A DNA stretch of 64,000 nt from Actinomycetota bacterium (GTDB lineage: Bacteria; Actinomycetota; Acidimicrobiia; IMCC26256; VFJJ01). The position numbers were made by a program, and so were the translations under genes. Positions 51,624 to 61,294 of this stretch are shown here, piece after piece. The stretch is from NCBI GenBank assembly GCA_009886115.1, contig VFJJ01000018.1:46116-110115 (forward strand), in the 5' to 3' direction. The notes under the pieces were generated by a model. The model did not search any database. It was not told the DNA's origin and worked only from the letters and a program-made list of their open reading frames with translations. Position 1 is the stretch's first letter. Every line of letters starts with the position of its first letter.

Positions 51624-52787
51624 ATGGGTCGCACGTACAACGTGATCTCGGGTGACGGGCACGTCGAGACACCGCCCGACGGCTGGCGCGAGTACGTCCC
51701 CGAGAAGTGGCGCGATCGGGCGCCCAAGCTCATCCGCCTCCCGAACGGGGCCGACGGGTGGCTCGTCGAGGGCCAGCCCATGCTGCACAACGGCCAGAAC
51801 ATCAAGGGCCGGGGCCCGGTCAAGTTCGCCAACGCCAGCTACTTCCACGAGGACGGCTCGCTGCGCGAGGGCGCCGGCGGAGGTCTCCAACGCCTCCAGG
51901 AGCAAGACCTCGACGGCATCGACGCCGAGGTGCTGTTCGCCCCGGTCTTCGTCGCCCGCTTCATCGAGTCGATCGGCGACAAGGACGTGTACCTGTCGAT
52001 CGTCCAGGCCTACAACACCTGGCTGGCCGAGCAGTACACGGCGGTGGCTCCCGACCGCCTGCTCGCCAATGCGCTCATCCCGATCTGCGGTCTCGACGCG
52101 GCTGTGGGCGAGCTCCACCGGGCCAAGGCGCTGGGCTTGCGCACCGTGCAGCTCCAGCAGTTCCCGAACGGCTCGGGGGCGCCCAAGCCCGAGGACGATC
52201 TCTTCTGGGAGACGGCCATGGAGCTGGGGCTGGCGCTCTCTCCCCACCTCAACTTCGGCGGGGTGGTCTGGCGGGGCGATCCCCGTTCCGACACGTCGCA
52301 GTGGTCGGCCGAGGCGGCCATGTCGCAGCACGCTCCCATGGCACCTGGCGCGACGCTGGCCCAGATGATCGTGACGGGCGTGTTCGACCGGTTCCCCGAG
52401 ATGCAGCTCTACTTCGCCGAGCTGAACTGCTGTTACATGCCGGGGATGTTGTTCTACCTCGACCGCAACTACCACGAGTTCAACGACTGGTTCCAAGTGA
52501 CGTTGAAGAAGAACCCGTCGGAGTACGTGCTCGAGCACGTGCTGTTCGGGATGGTCGGCGATGCTCCCATCCTCAAGATGGGCAACGTGTTCCCGCTCGA
52601 CCGGCTGATCTGGGGCAGCGACTTCCCCCATTCGGTGGGCACGTTCCCCAACTCGCAGAAGTACATCGCCGACACCTTCGCCGACATCGACGACGCGCTG
52701 CGTCAGAAGATCCTCCGCGACAACATCTGCGGCCACCTCGGCCTCGACCCGTTGGCCGAGATCACCGAGACCCCGGTGGCCTCGTAG
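51624..52787 (+). CDS. Amidohydrolase family protein (COG2159)
   Basis: 387 residues from ATG 51624. NVISGDGHVETPPDGWREYV opens the barrel, ALSPHLNFGGVVW contains the middle His, and LIWGSDFPHSVGTFPNSQKY the late Asp/His pair. Same gene group as those at 18863, 23350 and 30430. It follows the thiolase by 89 bases and may belong to the MerB-like/DUF35/thiolase transcript. The substrate is unknown; an acyl-CoA or ring-cleavage product is likely from context. Confidence 0.84.
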   Translation: MGRTYNVISGDGHVETPPDGWREYVPEKWRDRAPKLIRLPNGADGWLVEGQPMLHNGQNIKGRGPVKFANASYFHEDGSLREGAGGGLQRLQEQDLDGIDAEVLFAPVFVARFIESIGDKDVYLSIVQAYNTWLAEQYTAVAPDRLLANALIPICGLDAAVGELHRAKALGLRTVQLQQFPNGSGAPKPEDDLFWETAMELGLALSPHLNFGGVVWRGDPRSDTSQWSAEAAMSQHAPMAPGATLAQMIVTGVFDRFPEMQLYFAELNCCYMPGMLFYLDRNYHEFNDWFQVTLKKNPSEYVLEHVLFGMVGDAPILKMGNVFPLDRLIWGSDFPHSVGTFPNSQKYIADTFADIDDALRQKILRDNICGHLGLDPLAEITETPVAS

Positions 52788-52800
52788 GGGGGCCGGGGTC

Positions 52801-53580
52801 TCAGGTCGGCGGGTTGGGCTCTCCTGGGTTCAGCCAGTCGTCGAGGGATGCGTCCTCCCAGTCGGGTGGGCCGTAGACCGTCCGGGGCAACGGGGTCATG
52901 AGGTGGGTCTCGCCACCGGTGACCCACTCGGCGCTGCGCCGCTCCCACGCTGGCAGGCGCTCGTCGGCGTCGCCCTCGTCGCAGAGGCCCCGGGCCGTGT
53001 CGCGGTTCTGGCGCAGGCGAACCTGGGAGGCGATGTCGGTGGCCCAGACCATCACCACCTCGTGCTGGTTCGAGGTCACCTCGTACAGCCCGGTCGCCTC
53101 GTGGCCGTATTCCTGCATGAGCGGGAGTCGTTCCTTGACCACCGCGGCCAGGAAGTCGAGTTGGCTGCCCGGCCGGACGGTGAGCACCTCGTGCACGAAG
53201 ATCGTCCCGCGTATTCCCCGGGCGGCGATCTCCTCGGTCGTGGGCGAGCCGGGCACGCCACCGCAGAGGCGGTCGAAGCCACCCGAGCGCCATTTCGCCG
53301 CCTCGTCCCACCAGTCGCCGTAGAACGCCTTGCGCCGCTTGAGGTTCATCCGGTCGACGTTCGACGCCCACCCCTTCCAGCCCTTGGAACCAATGTCCCA
53401 GATGTTGATCACCTGGGGCCAGCGGCCTCCGCCGGCGGCGCAGACGTAGAACGAACCCTGAAGCCCGAACATCTCGGGCATGCGCAGTACCGGGTCTTTC
53501 CACAGGTGCTCCATGTACGAGTACTGCCCCTGGCCGATCACATCGACCGTCTCGTGCAGGTAGAGGTTTCGCGTGGCCAC
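52801..53580 (-). CDS. Conserved protein with NIPSNAP-like (dimeric alpha/beta barrel) domains
   Basis: 259 residues. Begins MATRNLYLHETVDVIGQG; a second half starts IFVHEVLTVRPGSQLDFLAA followed by LMQEYGHEATGLYEVT and EVVMVWAT. This strand-helix pattern is typical of the NIPSNAP/dimeric ferredoxin-like fold. No catalytic residues are identified. It ends 14 bases from the convergent amidohydrolase. Common near steroid/CoA genes in actinobacteria, function unknown. Confidence 0.6.
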   Translation of the reverse strand: MATRNLYLHETVDVIGQGQYSYMEHLWKDPVLRMPEMFGLQGSFYVCAAGGGRWPQVINIWDIGSKGWKGWASNVDRMNLKRRKAFYGDWWDEAAKWRSGGFDRLCGGVPGSPTTEEIAARGIRGTIFVHEVLTVRPGSQLDFLAAVVKERLPLMQEYGHEATGLYEVTSNQHEVVMVWATDIASQVRLRQNRDTARGLCDEGDADERLPAWERRSAEWVTGGETHLMTPLPRTVYGPPDWEDASLDDWLNPGEPNPPT

Positions 53581-53745
53581 GGCGGCCCCCTGGTCTCGTG
53601 CGGGTGTCGTGCCGTTCTACCGTGTCCGCGGTGGCGCGTGCCGGATGATCCGCACGAGCGGGGCCGACACTCAAACCTCGTTCTCACCTTGTCGCGACGG
53701 GGTTCTCAACCGGGGGGTGCATCGTGGCCGTCATCAGCACCACAT

Positions 53746-53775
53746 CCCCACCCCACCCCCACCCCACCCCGTCCC
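53746..53775 (+). repeat. C-rich tract (CCCCA)n ahead of the ribosome site
   Basis: Five C-runs of four to five bases separated by single A, then GTCCC. The minus strand could form a G-quadruplex. It sits directly before the AAGGAG ribosome site of the gene at 53789, so it forms the start of the leader. Confidence 0.75.
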
Positions 53776-53788
53776 AAGGAGCACCATC

Positions 53789-54502
53789 ATGAACAAGCGA
53801 TTCGCAGCCATCGGGCTCACTGCCGGTCTCGTCGCCGGCGCCGGCGCCGGTCTGGCCCTCGGAGGGCCCGGCCTCGTCGGCGCCGCATCGAGCGACTCGA
53901 CCACGGAGTCGACCACCGCCAACGGAGCCACCAACCTCCAGACCGACACGTCGAGCACGGCCGACTCGGCCGGGTCCGACGCTCCCTTCGACCGCAACGC
54001 CCGTCTGCAGGAGGTGTTGGCTCCGCTGGTGGCCGACGGAACCATCACCCAGGCCCAGGCCGACGCCGTGGTCGCCCGCCTCATCGAGGCTGCGCCCCTC
54101 CGGGGCCCCGGTGGGCACGGTCCTGGACACCACGGCGGCCAGCGTGGTCCGCGCCTCGACGCCGCGGCTGAGGCCATCGGCATCACGGCCGAGGAGCTCG
54201 GCCAGGCCTTGCGTGCCGGTTCGACGGTCGCCGAGGTCGCCGCGGCGAACGGGGTCGATGTGCAGACCGTGATCGACGCCATGGTTGCGCAGGTCGAGAC
54301 CCATCTCGCCGAGGAAGTGGCTGCTGGCGAGAAGACCCAGGCCGAGGCCGACGAGATCCTGGCCAATGCCCCCGAGCGCATCACCGCCGCCATCAACGGT
54401 GAGCTCCGCGAGCGTGGGTTTGGCGGTGGTCCCGGCCATCACGGTCCCGACACTGACGGCGGCGACGCTGCCGACGACGTGACCACCACGACCGGGAGCT
54501 GA
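53789..54502 (+). CDS. Secreted His/Gly-rich protein of unknown function
   Basis: 237 residues from ATG 53789 (AAGGAG 8 bases upstream). The signal peptide ends GLVGAASS, then a Thr/Ser-rich spacer. Helical segments LQEVLAPLVADGTITQAQAD and AEEVAAGEKTQAEADEILAN resemble the short repeats of actinobacterial secreted proteins with DUF2680-like helices. Two GPGHHG-type motifs (GGHGPGHHGGQRG, GGGPGHHGPDTDGG) could bind metal. The two-component system gene pair begins 124 bases downstream on the same strand, so it may be a regulated target. Function unknown. Confidence 0.65.
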   Translation: MNKRFAAIGLTAGLVAGAGAGLALGGPGLVGAASSDSTTESTTANGATNLQTDTSSTADSAGSDAPFDRNARLQEVLAPLVADGTITQAQADAVVARLIEAAPLRGPGGHGPGHHGGQRGPRLDAAAEAIGITAEELGQALRAGSTVAEVAAANGVDVQTVIDAMVAQVETHLAEEVAAGEKTQAEADEILANAPERITAAINGELRERGFGGGPGHHGPDTDGGDAADDVTTTTGS

Positions 54503-54626
54503 GCCAGCCCGAGCGTTCCCCCTCCACCAGCTGCGCCGACCCGAGTGCGGGCCGCCTCCCCCGGCGGCCCGCACCCGGGTTTCGGGCATCGCCGGGGAGG
54601 CTCCCGTCCCGAGGCAGGATGACGAC

Positions 54627-55312
<686 letters not shown>

Positions 55313-55316
<4 letters not shown>

Positions 55317-56686
55317 GCCTGCGGGCCAAGCTGGTACTGGGTTTGGTCGCCCTCGCCGCTTTCGCGACGGTGGCCATCGGGGTGTCGAGCTACGTGAGCA
55401 TCCGCGACCGGCTCTACGGCGAGGTCGACGATTCGCTCGAGTTGGCTGCGGTGAGGTTGGCCGCGTTGCGCTTCGATGGCCGTGCTGGAGGTTCCGGAGC
55501 GGGTGATCGGCGCCAAGGGCTCCCGCTCGAGCTCGCCGACGGTTTCGATCGGCCTCGGAGCTTCGAGCAGATCCTCGTCCAGGTGATCGACGGCAACGGC
55601 ACCGTACGAGCGGCGCCGGCCACGGGAGCACTGCCCGTCGGCGATCGGGAGCTGGCGGTCGCCACCGCCACGCGGCCCCGCTCGGCGTTCCGTCGCGATG
55701 TCGAGCTCGACGGTGAGCCGTACCGGCTGCTGACGGTCGCGCGCGACGAAGGACGTGGTGCGGTGATGGTGGCTCGGAGCCTGGCCGAGACCCGTCGATC
55801 GCTCGATGCCATCCGTGACCGCACGGCCGCGGCCGCAGTGCTGGTGACGCTCGCCACGGGCTTGGCTGGCTGGCTCGTCGCTCATCAGCTGACCCGGCGG
55901 CTGCTCGCGCTCACCCTTGCCGCCGAGCAGGTTGCGAGCACCTCCCGCCTCGACGTCCCCATCCTGGTCGGCGGGCGCGACGAGGCCGGCCGGCTCGCCG
56001 GTGCGTTCAGCCGGATGCTCGAGGCCCTGGCTCGATCGAAGGACTCGCAGCAACGTCTCGTTCAGGACGCCGGCCACGAGCTGCGCACCCCGCTCACCAG
56101 CCTCCGCACCAACGTGGCCGTGCTTCGGCGCTTCGAGCAGCTCTCGCCTGACGACCGGGCTCGGATCATCGGCGATCTCGACTCCGAGACCCGCGAGCTG
56201 GGCCATCTCGTCGAGGAGATCGTGGTGTTGGCGAGTGGCGAGCCGGCGAGCACGCCGACGCAGGCGGTCCGTCTGGGCGAGCTCGCCGAGCAGGCCGCGG
56301 AACGCGTGCGCCGCCGCTCCAATCAGACGGTCCTGGTGGTCGCCGACAGCTCCACGATCGACGGTCGTCCCGCCGCCCTCGAGCGGGCGATCACGAACCT
56401 GCTCGACAACGCCGTGAAGTTCTCCGACGACCAGGCCGAGCCGATCGAGCTCACGGTCGAGAACGGTCGGATCACGGTGTGCGACCGGGGGCCGGGCATC
56501 TCGTCCGATGATCTGCCCCACGTCTTCGACCGTTTCTATCGGGCCGTCGACGCCCGCAGCCGCCCAGGCTCGGGTCTGGGACTGGCGATCGTCCGCGATG
56601 CAGCCGAGGCGCACGGCGGGACGGTGTTCGCCCGTCCCCGGGCCGGAGGCGGCGTCTGCGTGGGTTTCGAGGTGCCTCTGGCGTGA
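55313..56686 (+). CDS. Sensor histidine kinase (MprB-like)
   Basis: 457 residues from ATG 55313, coupled to the regulator. A first helix (LVLGLVALAAFATVAIGVSS) and a second (TAAAAVLVTLATGLAGWLVA) flank an outer domain. HAMP follows, then the H-box GHELRTPLTSLRTNVAVLRR (His255) and the ATPase with NLLDNAVKFS, DRGPGISSDDLPHVFDRF and GSGLGLAI. The H-box sequence is close to MprB. It should phosphorylate the adjacent response regulator. Two-component targets likely include the secreted gene just upstream. Confidence 0.92.
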
Positions 56687-56719
56687 TCGCACGGTTTCGA
56701 TGGTGGCAGGCTCTCGTCC

Positions 56720-57730
56720 ATGAAGATCGACAGCTCACTCACCAAGTCCATTGCCGACACCGCCGACGACGCCCGGTCGATCGAGGCCGAGGGCTACGAC
56801 GGGCTCTGGGTCGGCGAGACCAAGCACGATCCCTTCATGCAGCTGCTGATCGCGGCGCAGGCGACCGAGCGCGTCGCCATCGGCACGTCGATCGCCATCG
56901 CGTTCGCCCGCACCCCGATGACCGTCGCCCATTCGGCCTACGATCTGGCGCAGTATTGCCAGGGCCGCTTCGTGCTGGGCCTCGGCTCGCAGATCAAGCC
57001 CCACATCGAGAAGCGCTTCGGGATGCCCTGGTCGCAGCCGGCGAAACGGATGCGGGAGTTCGTGCTGGCACTGCGCGCCATCTGGGCGTGCTGGCACGAG
57101 GGTGCGCCGCTCGACGTTCGCGGTGAGTTCTATCGCCACACCCTGATGACCCCCTTCTTCTCGCCCGATGCTCACCCGTACGGCCCTCCGCCGGTGTACC
57201 TCGCTGGCGTCGGCGTGCACATGACCGAGGTTGCCGGCGAGGTGTGCGACGGCTTCTTCTTCCACCCGCTCACGACCACCAGGTATGTGTCCGAAGTGAC
57301 GGTCCCGGCCCTCGACCGGGGACGGGCCCGATCGGGTCGCGACGCAAGCAGCTTCACGGTGTGCGGACCGGCGTTCGTGTGCGCCGGCCGGACCGACCAG
57401 GAGATGGCCCGGGCCATCAAGGGAACGAAGGCCCAGATCGCGTTCTACGCCTCGACCCCGGCGTACCGGCCGGTCCTCGAGCTTCACGGCTGGGGCGACC
57501 TCCAGCCCGAGCTGACCACCCTCACCAAGCAGGGCCGCTGGGCTGACATGGGCGCTCTCATCGACGACGAGATGCTCGACGTCTTCGCCGCCGTCGGCGA
57601 TCCGCAGACCGTCGGGCGGGTGTTGCACGAGCGCTTCGGCTCGTTCGCATCCCGTATCCAGCTCTATGTGAACTATCCCGCCGAGGCGGCGCTCGTCAAC
57701 GAGGTTGTCGCCGCCGTGCGCGGTGCCTGA
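56720..57730 (+). CDS. F420-type luciferase-like (LLM) oxidoreductase
   Basis: 336 residues from ATG 56720. MKIDSSLTKSIADTADDARS opens a TIM barrel; GYDGLWVGETKHDPFMQL, RVAIGTSIAIAFARTPMTVA and PPPVYLAGVGVHMTEVAGE are characteristic of the TIGR03617-like group of F420-dependent enzymes. It likely transfers hydride between F420 and an alcohol, ketone or alkene. It is followed by a perfect 34-bp palindrome. Substrate unknown; the F420 cofactor is assigned from subfamily. Confidence 0.82.
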   Translation: MKIDSSLTKSIADTADDARSIEAEGYDGLWVGETKHDPFMQLLIAAQATERVAIGTSIAIAFARTPMTVAHSAYDLAQYCQGRFVLGLGSQIKPHIEKRFGMPWSQPAKRMREFVLALRAIWACWHEGAPLDVRGEFYRHTLMTPFFSPDAHPYGPPPVYLAGVGVHMTEVAGEVCDGFFFHPLTTTRYVSEVTVPALDRGRARSGRDASSFTVCGPAFVCAGRTDQEMARAIKGTKAQIAFYASTPAYRPVLELHGWGDLQPELTTLTKQGRWADMGALIDDEMLDVFAAVGDPQTVGRVLHERFGSFASRIQLYVNYPAEAALVNEVVAAVRGA

Positions 57731-57747
57731 CGGCTCTCACGGTGGTG

Positions 57748-57781
57748 TCCGAGTCGCGCTCCCGCGGGAGCGCGACTCGGA
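57748..57781. terminator. Perfect 34-bp palindrome after the LLM gene
   Basis: The sequence from TCCGAGTCGCGCTCCC to its exact mirror complement has 16-base arms and a 2-base centre. It begins 18 bases after the LLM stop, so it is the likely terminator. Confidence 0.75.
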
Positions 57782-57899
57782 TGGCGAGTTCGACCGGGTG
57801 CGTTCTTTCACGGCGTTGCTCCCGGTGTTGTTCATCGTGGTGGCAGGTGCCGGGGGCCAATTATGTGGGGCGGACGATCATCCGTTGTACGTAGCGCGT

Positions 57900-57942
57900 C
57901 ACCGGGTTCACCGGGTTCACCGGGCTCACCGGGCTCACCGGG
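57900..57942 (+). repeat. 9-bp tandem repeat CACCGGGTT/CACCGGGCT
   Basis: Two copies of CACCGGGTT, two of CACCGGGCT and a partial copy. It abuts the palindromic element copy B directly. Confidence 0.9.
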
Positions 57943-57990
57943 TTTCTTCGCGATTTGTCACCGGGGGTGCGCGAGATCGCGAAGAAAGCC
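57943..57990 (+). repeat. Palindromic intergenic element, copy B
   Basis: Perfect 12-bp arms TTTCTTCGCGAT (57943-57954) and ATCGCGAAGAAA (57976-57987) around TTGTCACCGGGGGTGCGCGAG. It differs from copy A (42781-42826, minus strand) at about five positions over 43 bases. Confidence 0.75.
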
Positions 57991-58130
57991 CGCTACTCGC
58001 CGGCCATCAGCATCGCGAGCAAGACATGGTGGCCGGCATGGCGACCGTTCTGTCGGTTTATCCGCACTGTCCGTGATGGCGCAAGCGCCGGAACGCCGAA
58101 GCGCCGAACCGCCGGTGCCAACCCGGTGGG

Positions 58131-58895
58131 TCAGTTGCGCATGTAGGCGCCGCCGCTGATGTTGATGATCTCGCCGGTGAGATGGGGGACCTTGTCGGAG
58201 GCGACGAAGGCGATCATCTCGGCGATCTCGGCCGGGTCGGGCAGGCTGCGGAGCGGGCCCATGGTGTCGGTGCGCTCGAACAACTCGGGATGGTCGTCGG
58301 AGAACTTGGTGTTCTTGAGCAGCCCCATGGCCACGGCGACGCAGCGGATCTTGTGTGGACCACCCTCGTGGGCACACGACCGGGTGAGCGTGTGGAGACC
58401 ACCTTTGGAGACGGCGTAGGGAGCCTCGATGCCGGCGCCTCCGACGTCGGGAGCGTACGTGGAGGTGTTGACGATGACGCCTCCACCGGCGTCGCGCATG
58501 ATGGGCATGACCGCGCGGCAGAGATACCAGGCGCCCGAGAGGTTCACGCGCATGACCCAGTCCCAGTTCTCGGGGTCGTAGTCGAAGATCGAGCCCATCA
58601 CGTTGATCGTGGCGTTGTTGACGAGGATCTGGATGGGCCCGAGCGTGCGGCTCACCTCGGCCACGACCGCGTCGATCTGCTCGCGGCTCCCGGCGTCGAG
58701 CGGGATGCCGACCACCGTGGTTTCGGGGTAGTCGGCCGCCATGGCGTCGGCCACGGCCCGGCATCGTCGCTCGTGGATGTCGGTCACGACCACGCGTGCC
58801 CCGCCTGCCGCGAGCCGTCGGGCCGCAGCCTGTCCCACGCCCTTGCCTGCCGCTGCGGTCACCAGGGCGATCCGTCCGTCGAACTCCGTCGCCAT
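58131..58895 (-). CDS. SDR family oxidoreductase
   Basis: 254 residues from ATG 58895 (AAAGGA upstream). The dinucleotide site is IALVTAAAGKGVGQAAARRL, with Ala in place of the first Gly of TGxxxGxG. Active-site Ser in VNTSTYAPDV and YAVSKGGLHTLTR as the Tyr-Lys pair. Ends GEIINISGGAYMRN. It follows another SDR (58964) on the same strand with 68 bases between, so one transcript is likely. Probably a hydroxyacyl-CoA or steroid-type dehydrogenase. Confidence 0.85.
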   Translation of the reverse strand: MATEFDGRIALVTAAAGKGVGQAAARRLAAGGARVVVTDIHERRCRAVADAMAADYPETTVVGIPLDAGSREQIDAVVAEVSRTLGPIQILVNNATINVMGSIFDYDPENWDWVMRVNLSGAWYLCRAVMPIMRDAGGGVIVNTSTYAPDVGGAGIEAPYAVSKGGLHTLTRSCAHEGGPHKIRCVAVAMGLLKNTKFSDDHPELFERTDTMGPLRSLPDPAEIAEMIAFVASDKVPHLTGEIINISGGAYMRN

Positions 58896-58963
58896 CGTGG
58901 TCGTTCCTTTCGACGTGGAGGAGGCCCCCCGGTGTGTGGGATTGCCCAGGCTCGAGTCTCGGT

Positions 58964-59818
58964 TCAGCTCATCGTGAGGCCGCCGCTCACCGAGAGCGTC
59001 TGGCCGGTCATGTAGGCAGCGTCGTCGCCGGCCAGGAAGGCAACGACCCTGGCGACATCGGCCGGCTGACCGATGCGCCGCAAGGGGATGGCCCGAGCGA
59101 GCCCGTCGTAGAGCTTCTGGCTGGCCGCCGCCACCTGGTCGAGCAACGCCGTGTCGGTGGGGCCGGGGCAGACGCAGTTCACCGTGATGTTGTGCCGGGC
59201 ATGCTCTCGGGCCAGGGTCTTGGTGAAGGCGATGACCCCACCCTTGGTGGCCGAGTACACGGCCTCGCCCGAGGAGCCGACCCGCCCGGCGTCGGAGCCC
59301 ATGTTGATGATGGTGCCGGCCTGTCGCTCGACCATCCCGGGGAGCACGGCCTTGCAGGTGTTGAAGAGCCCCTTGAGGTTGACGGCGATGATGCGGTCCC
59401 AGTCGCTCTCGTCGGTGTCGAGGAACGGGGCGATGACGTCGATGCCGGCGTTGTTGACGACGATGTCGATCGGGCCCAGCTCGGTGACGGTGCATGTGAC
59501 GGCCGCCGCCACGCTGGCGGCAGAGGTGACGTCGGCCGTGATGCCGACACACCGTCGACCGGCGTGGGCGTCGGCCCCGGTGTCGGCCCCGGCCCCGGCG
59601 TCGCGGCTGGGCGCTGTGAGCGCGCCTGCAACCGTGTCGGCCCGCTCGCCGTCGAGGTCCCACACCGCGACCCGGGCCCCTCGGGCGGCGAGCTCGGCGG
59701 CGATCGCCTCGCCGATGCCCCGTCCGCCGCCGGTGACCACGGCGACCCGCCCGTCGAGGGTCAGCGCGGCCGCCCGAGGTGTTCCGTGCTGCTCGGTCTC
59801 GCTGCGGGCATCCACCAT
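58964..59818 (-). CDS. SDR family oxidoreductase
   Basis: 284 residues from ATG 59818. VAVVTGGGRGIGEAIAAEL, NNAGIDVI, INMGSDAGRVG and YSATKGG are all canonical. An extra Gly/Ala/Asp-rich loop (DAGAGADTGADAHAGRR) encoded by GGCCCC-type repeats extends the region between strands 2 and 3. A TATTGT -10-like box ends 8 bases before the ATG, so the mRNA may be leaderless. Divergent from the MaoC gene at 59914. Confidence 0.84.
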   Translation of the reverse strand: MVDARSETEQHGTPRAAALTLDGRVAVVTGGGRGIGEAIAAELAARGARVAVWDLDGERADTVAGALTAPSRDAGAGADTGADAHAGRRCVGITADVTSAASVAAAVTCTVTELGPIDIVVNNAGIDVIAPFLDTDESDWDRIIAVNLKGLFNTCKAVLPGMVERQAGTIINMGSDAGRVGSSGEAVYSATKGGVIAFTKTLAREHARHNITVNCVCPGPTDTALLDQVAAASQKLYDGLARAIPLRRIGQPADVARVVAFLAGDDAAYMTGQTLSVSGGLTMS

Positions 59819-59913
59819 TTTCGCACAATAGGGTCTAACGATTTTGCGGGACGAGTTCCCGCATGGGCCTGGGCCCAGAGTGAACCGTCCGCAGACCACG
59901 ACGAGGAGCGCGA
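59819..59913. promoter_or_regulatory. Divergent promoter region, possibly leaderless on the minus side
   Basis: Minus strand: TATTGT followed 8 bases later by the SDR ATG. Plus strand: TAGGGT at about 59836, with GAGGAGCG before the MaoC GTG. Between them lie inverted repeats GCGGG-ACGAGTT-CCCGC and GGGCCTGGGCCC, suitable for a regulator. Low certainty for exact start sites. Confidence 0.35.
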
Positions 59914-60399
59914 GTGACCGAGAACCCCCTTGACGGTGTGCCCGAGCTGATTCACGGTCGGACCTGGGAGGACATGCCCGTCGGTTTCGCGTTCCGCACT
60001 TCTGCCCGCACGCTCACCGAGGCCGACGTCCGGGCCTTCGTGAACGTGATCGGGCTCAACGAGCCGTTGTTCTACGACGCCCGCGCCGGCATCGCGGCCG
60101 GATACAGCCAGATGCCGGTACCCGGGATGATGACGTTCTCGGTGTCGGACGGGCTGGTGATCCAGGGCGGCTCGCTGCACGGCACGGGCATGGCCTTCGT
60201 GCACACCGACCTCGACATCAAGGGGCCGGTGTACGTGGGCGACACGCTCACGGTCCTCGTCGAGGTCACCGAGTCGCGCCCGACGAGCAAGCCTGGGCGC
60301 GGCCTCGTCACCACGCGCAACACGGTGTACAACCAGCGAAACGAGGTGGTGATGGTGTACACGCCCGTCCGCCTCACCAAGGGGCGCGACGCGAGCTGA
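59914..60399 (+). CDS. MaoC-like hot-dog dehydratase family protein
   Basis: 161 residues from GTG 59914 (GAGGAGCG upstream). Hot-dog fold: WEDMPVGFAFRTSARTLTEA, VNVIGLNEPLFYDARAGIAA, HTDLDIKGPVYVGDTLTVLV, NTVYNQRNEVVMVYTP. The catalytic GDxNPxH motif of true hydratases is replaced by IGLNEPLF, so hydratase activity is doubtful. Other hot-dog functions (binding, mesaconyl-type) are possible. Divergent from the SDR at 59818. Confidence 0.72.
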   Translation: MTENPLDGVPELIHGRTWEDMPVGFAFRTSARTLTEADVRAFVNVIGLNEPLFYDARAGIAAGYSQMPVPGMMTFSVSDGLVIQGGSLHGTGMAFVHTDLDIKGPVYVGDTLTVLVEVTESRPTSKPGRGLVTTRNTVYNQRNEVVMVYTPVRLTKGRDAS

Positions 60400-60410
60400 C
60401 GCCGGTCGCC

Positions 60411-61202
60411 TCAACCGCCCGGGAACACCGCCGGTCGGCGCTCGAGGAAAGCGCGCACGCCCTCGGCCCGGTCGGCGGTGTCGAAGAGCGCGCTCACCAG
60501 CTCGCGTTCGAGCGCGATGCCCGAGCGCAGCGGGAGCTCGGCTCCTTCTCGTACCAGACGCTTGGCGGTGGCGATCGCGGCTGCCGGTCCGGCGGCGAGT
60601 CGATGGGCCAGCGCGATCGCGGCGTCGAGCGCACCGCCAGCGGGCACGACCTCGTCGACGAAGCCGTGGCGCAGCGCATCGGCAGCGGTCAGCTGATCGC
60701 CGGTGACGAGCAGGCGCAGCGCCGTCGAACGCGGCACGATCCTGAGGATGCGCTGGGTTCCCGCGGCGCCGGGGAGCAGTCCCAGGGCGATCTCGGGGAG
60801 TCCCAGACGGGCGCTCTCGTCGGCGATGCGGAGGTCGCACGCCAGCGCCAGCTCGAACCCGCCGCCCAGGGCGAGGCCGTGCACCGCGGCGATCACGGGT
60901 TTCGGGATCAGCTCGATCTGGGCGAACACCCCTTCCAGCGTGGTGATGAACGCCCGGAACGCCACCCCGTCGACCAGCGCCCCGAACTCGGCGATGTCGG
61001 CCCCGGCGCTGAAGGCCCGTCCGGCGCCGGTGACCACGACCGCCCGCACCGCCGGGTCGTCGGCCGCGACGCCCAGCTCGCGACCGAGCGCTGCGGTCTG
61101 GGCGGCGTCGAAGGCGTTGAGCTTGTCGGGCCGGTCGAGTGTGAGCACCGTGACCGGGCCGTCGCGGGTGGCCCGAACCGGTGTCGCGGGCGAGGTGCTC
61201 AT
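60411..61202 (-). CDS. Enoyl-CoA hydratase/isomerase (crotonase family)
   Basis: 263 residues from ATG 61202. VVVTGAGRAFSAGADIAEFG and AAVHGLALGGGFELALACDL give the oxyanion hole; the first acid is Glu in LGLPEIALG but the second position is Arg (TALRLLVTG). Members without the second Glu are isomerases, thioesterases or other crotonase reactions, so simple hydratase function is uncertain. Convergent with the MaoC-like gene (12 bases apart). Confidence 0.82.
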   Translation of the reverse strand: MSTSPATPVRATRDGPVTVLTLDRPDKLNAFDAAQTAALGRELGVAADDPAVRAVVVTGAGRAFSAGADIAEFGALVDGVAFRAFITTLEGVFAQIELIPKPVIAAVHGLALGGGFELALACDLRIADESARLGLPEIALGLLPGAAGTQRILRIVPRSTALRLLVTGDQLTAADALRHGFVDEVVPAGGALDAAIALAHRLAAGPAAAIATAKRLVREGAELPLRSGIALERELVSALFDTADRAEGVRAFLERRPAVFPGG

Positions 61203-61294
61203 CGGGCGACAGTACCCGTCGGTGCGGTCGACCGTCGGGTGCCCGGCCACTCATAAGATGCCGCCGTCCGGTCGGTGCGATGACGGAGCTGCCC

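Larger units (their letters stand above)
57731..58130. other. 400-base gap: terminator, 9-bp repeat and palindromic element, no gene
   Basis: Between two convergent genes. Holds the terminator palindrome 57748-57781, the 9-bp repeat 57900-57942, the palindromic element copy B, and about 140 bases of GC-rich sequence with short CGCCGAA repeats near 58090. I found no convincing coding frame in it. Confidence 0.6.

Noticed and set aside
57900..57942. CRISPR-like array suspicion
   Set aside because: Units are 9 bp with no spacers; the same applies to the other tandem repeats.
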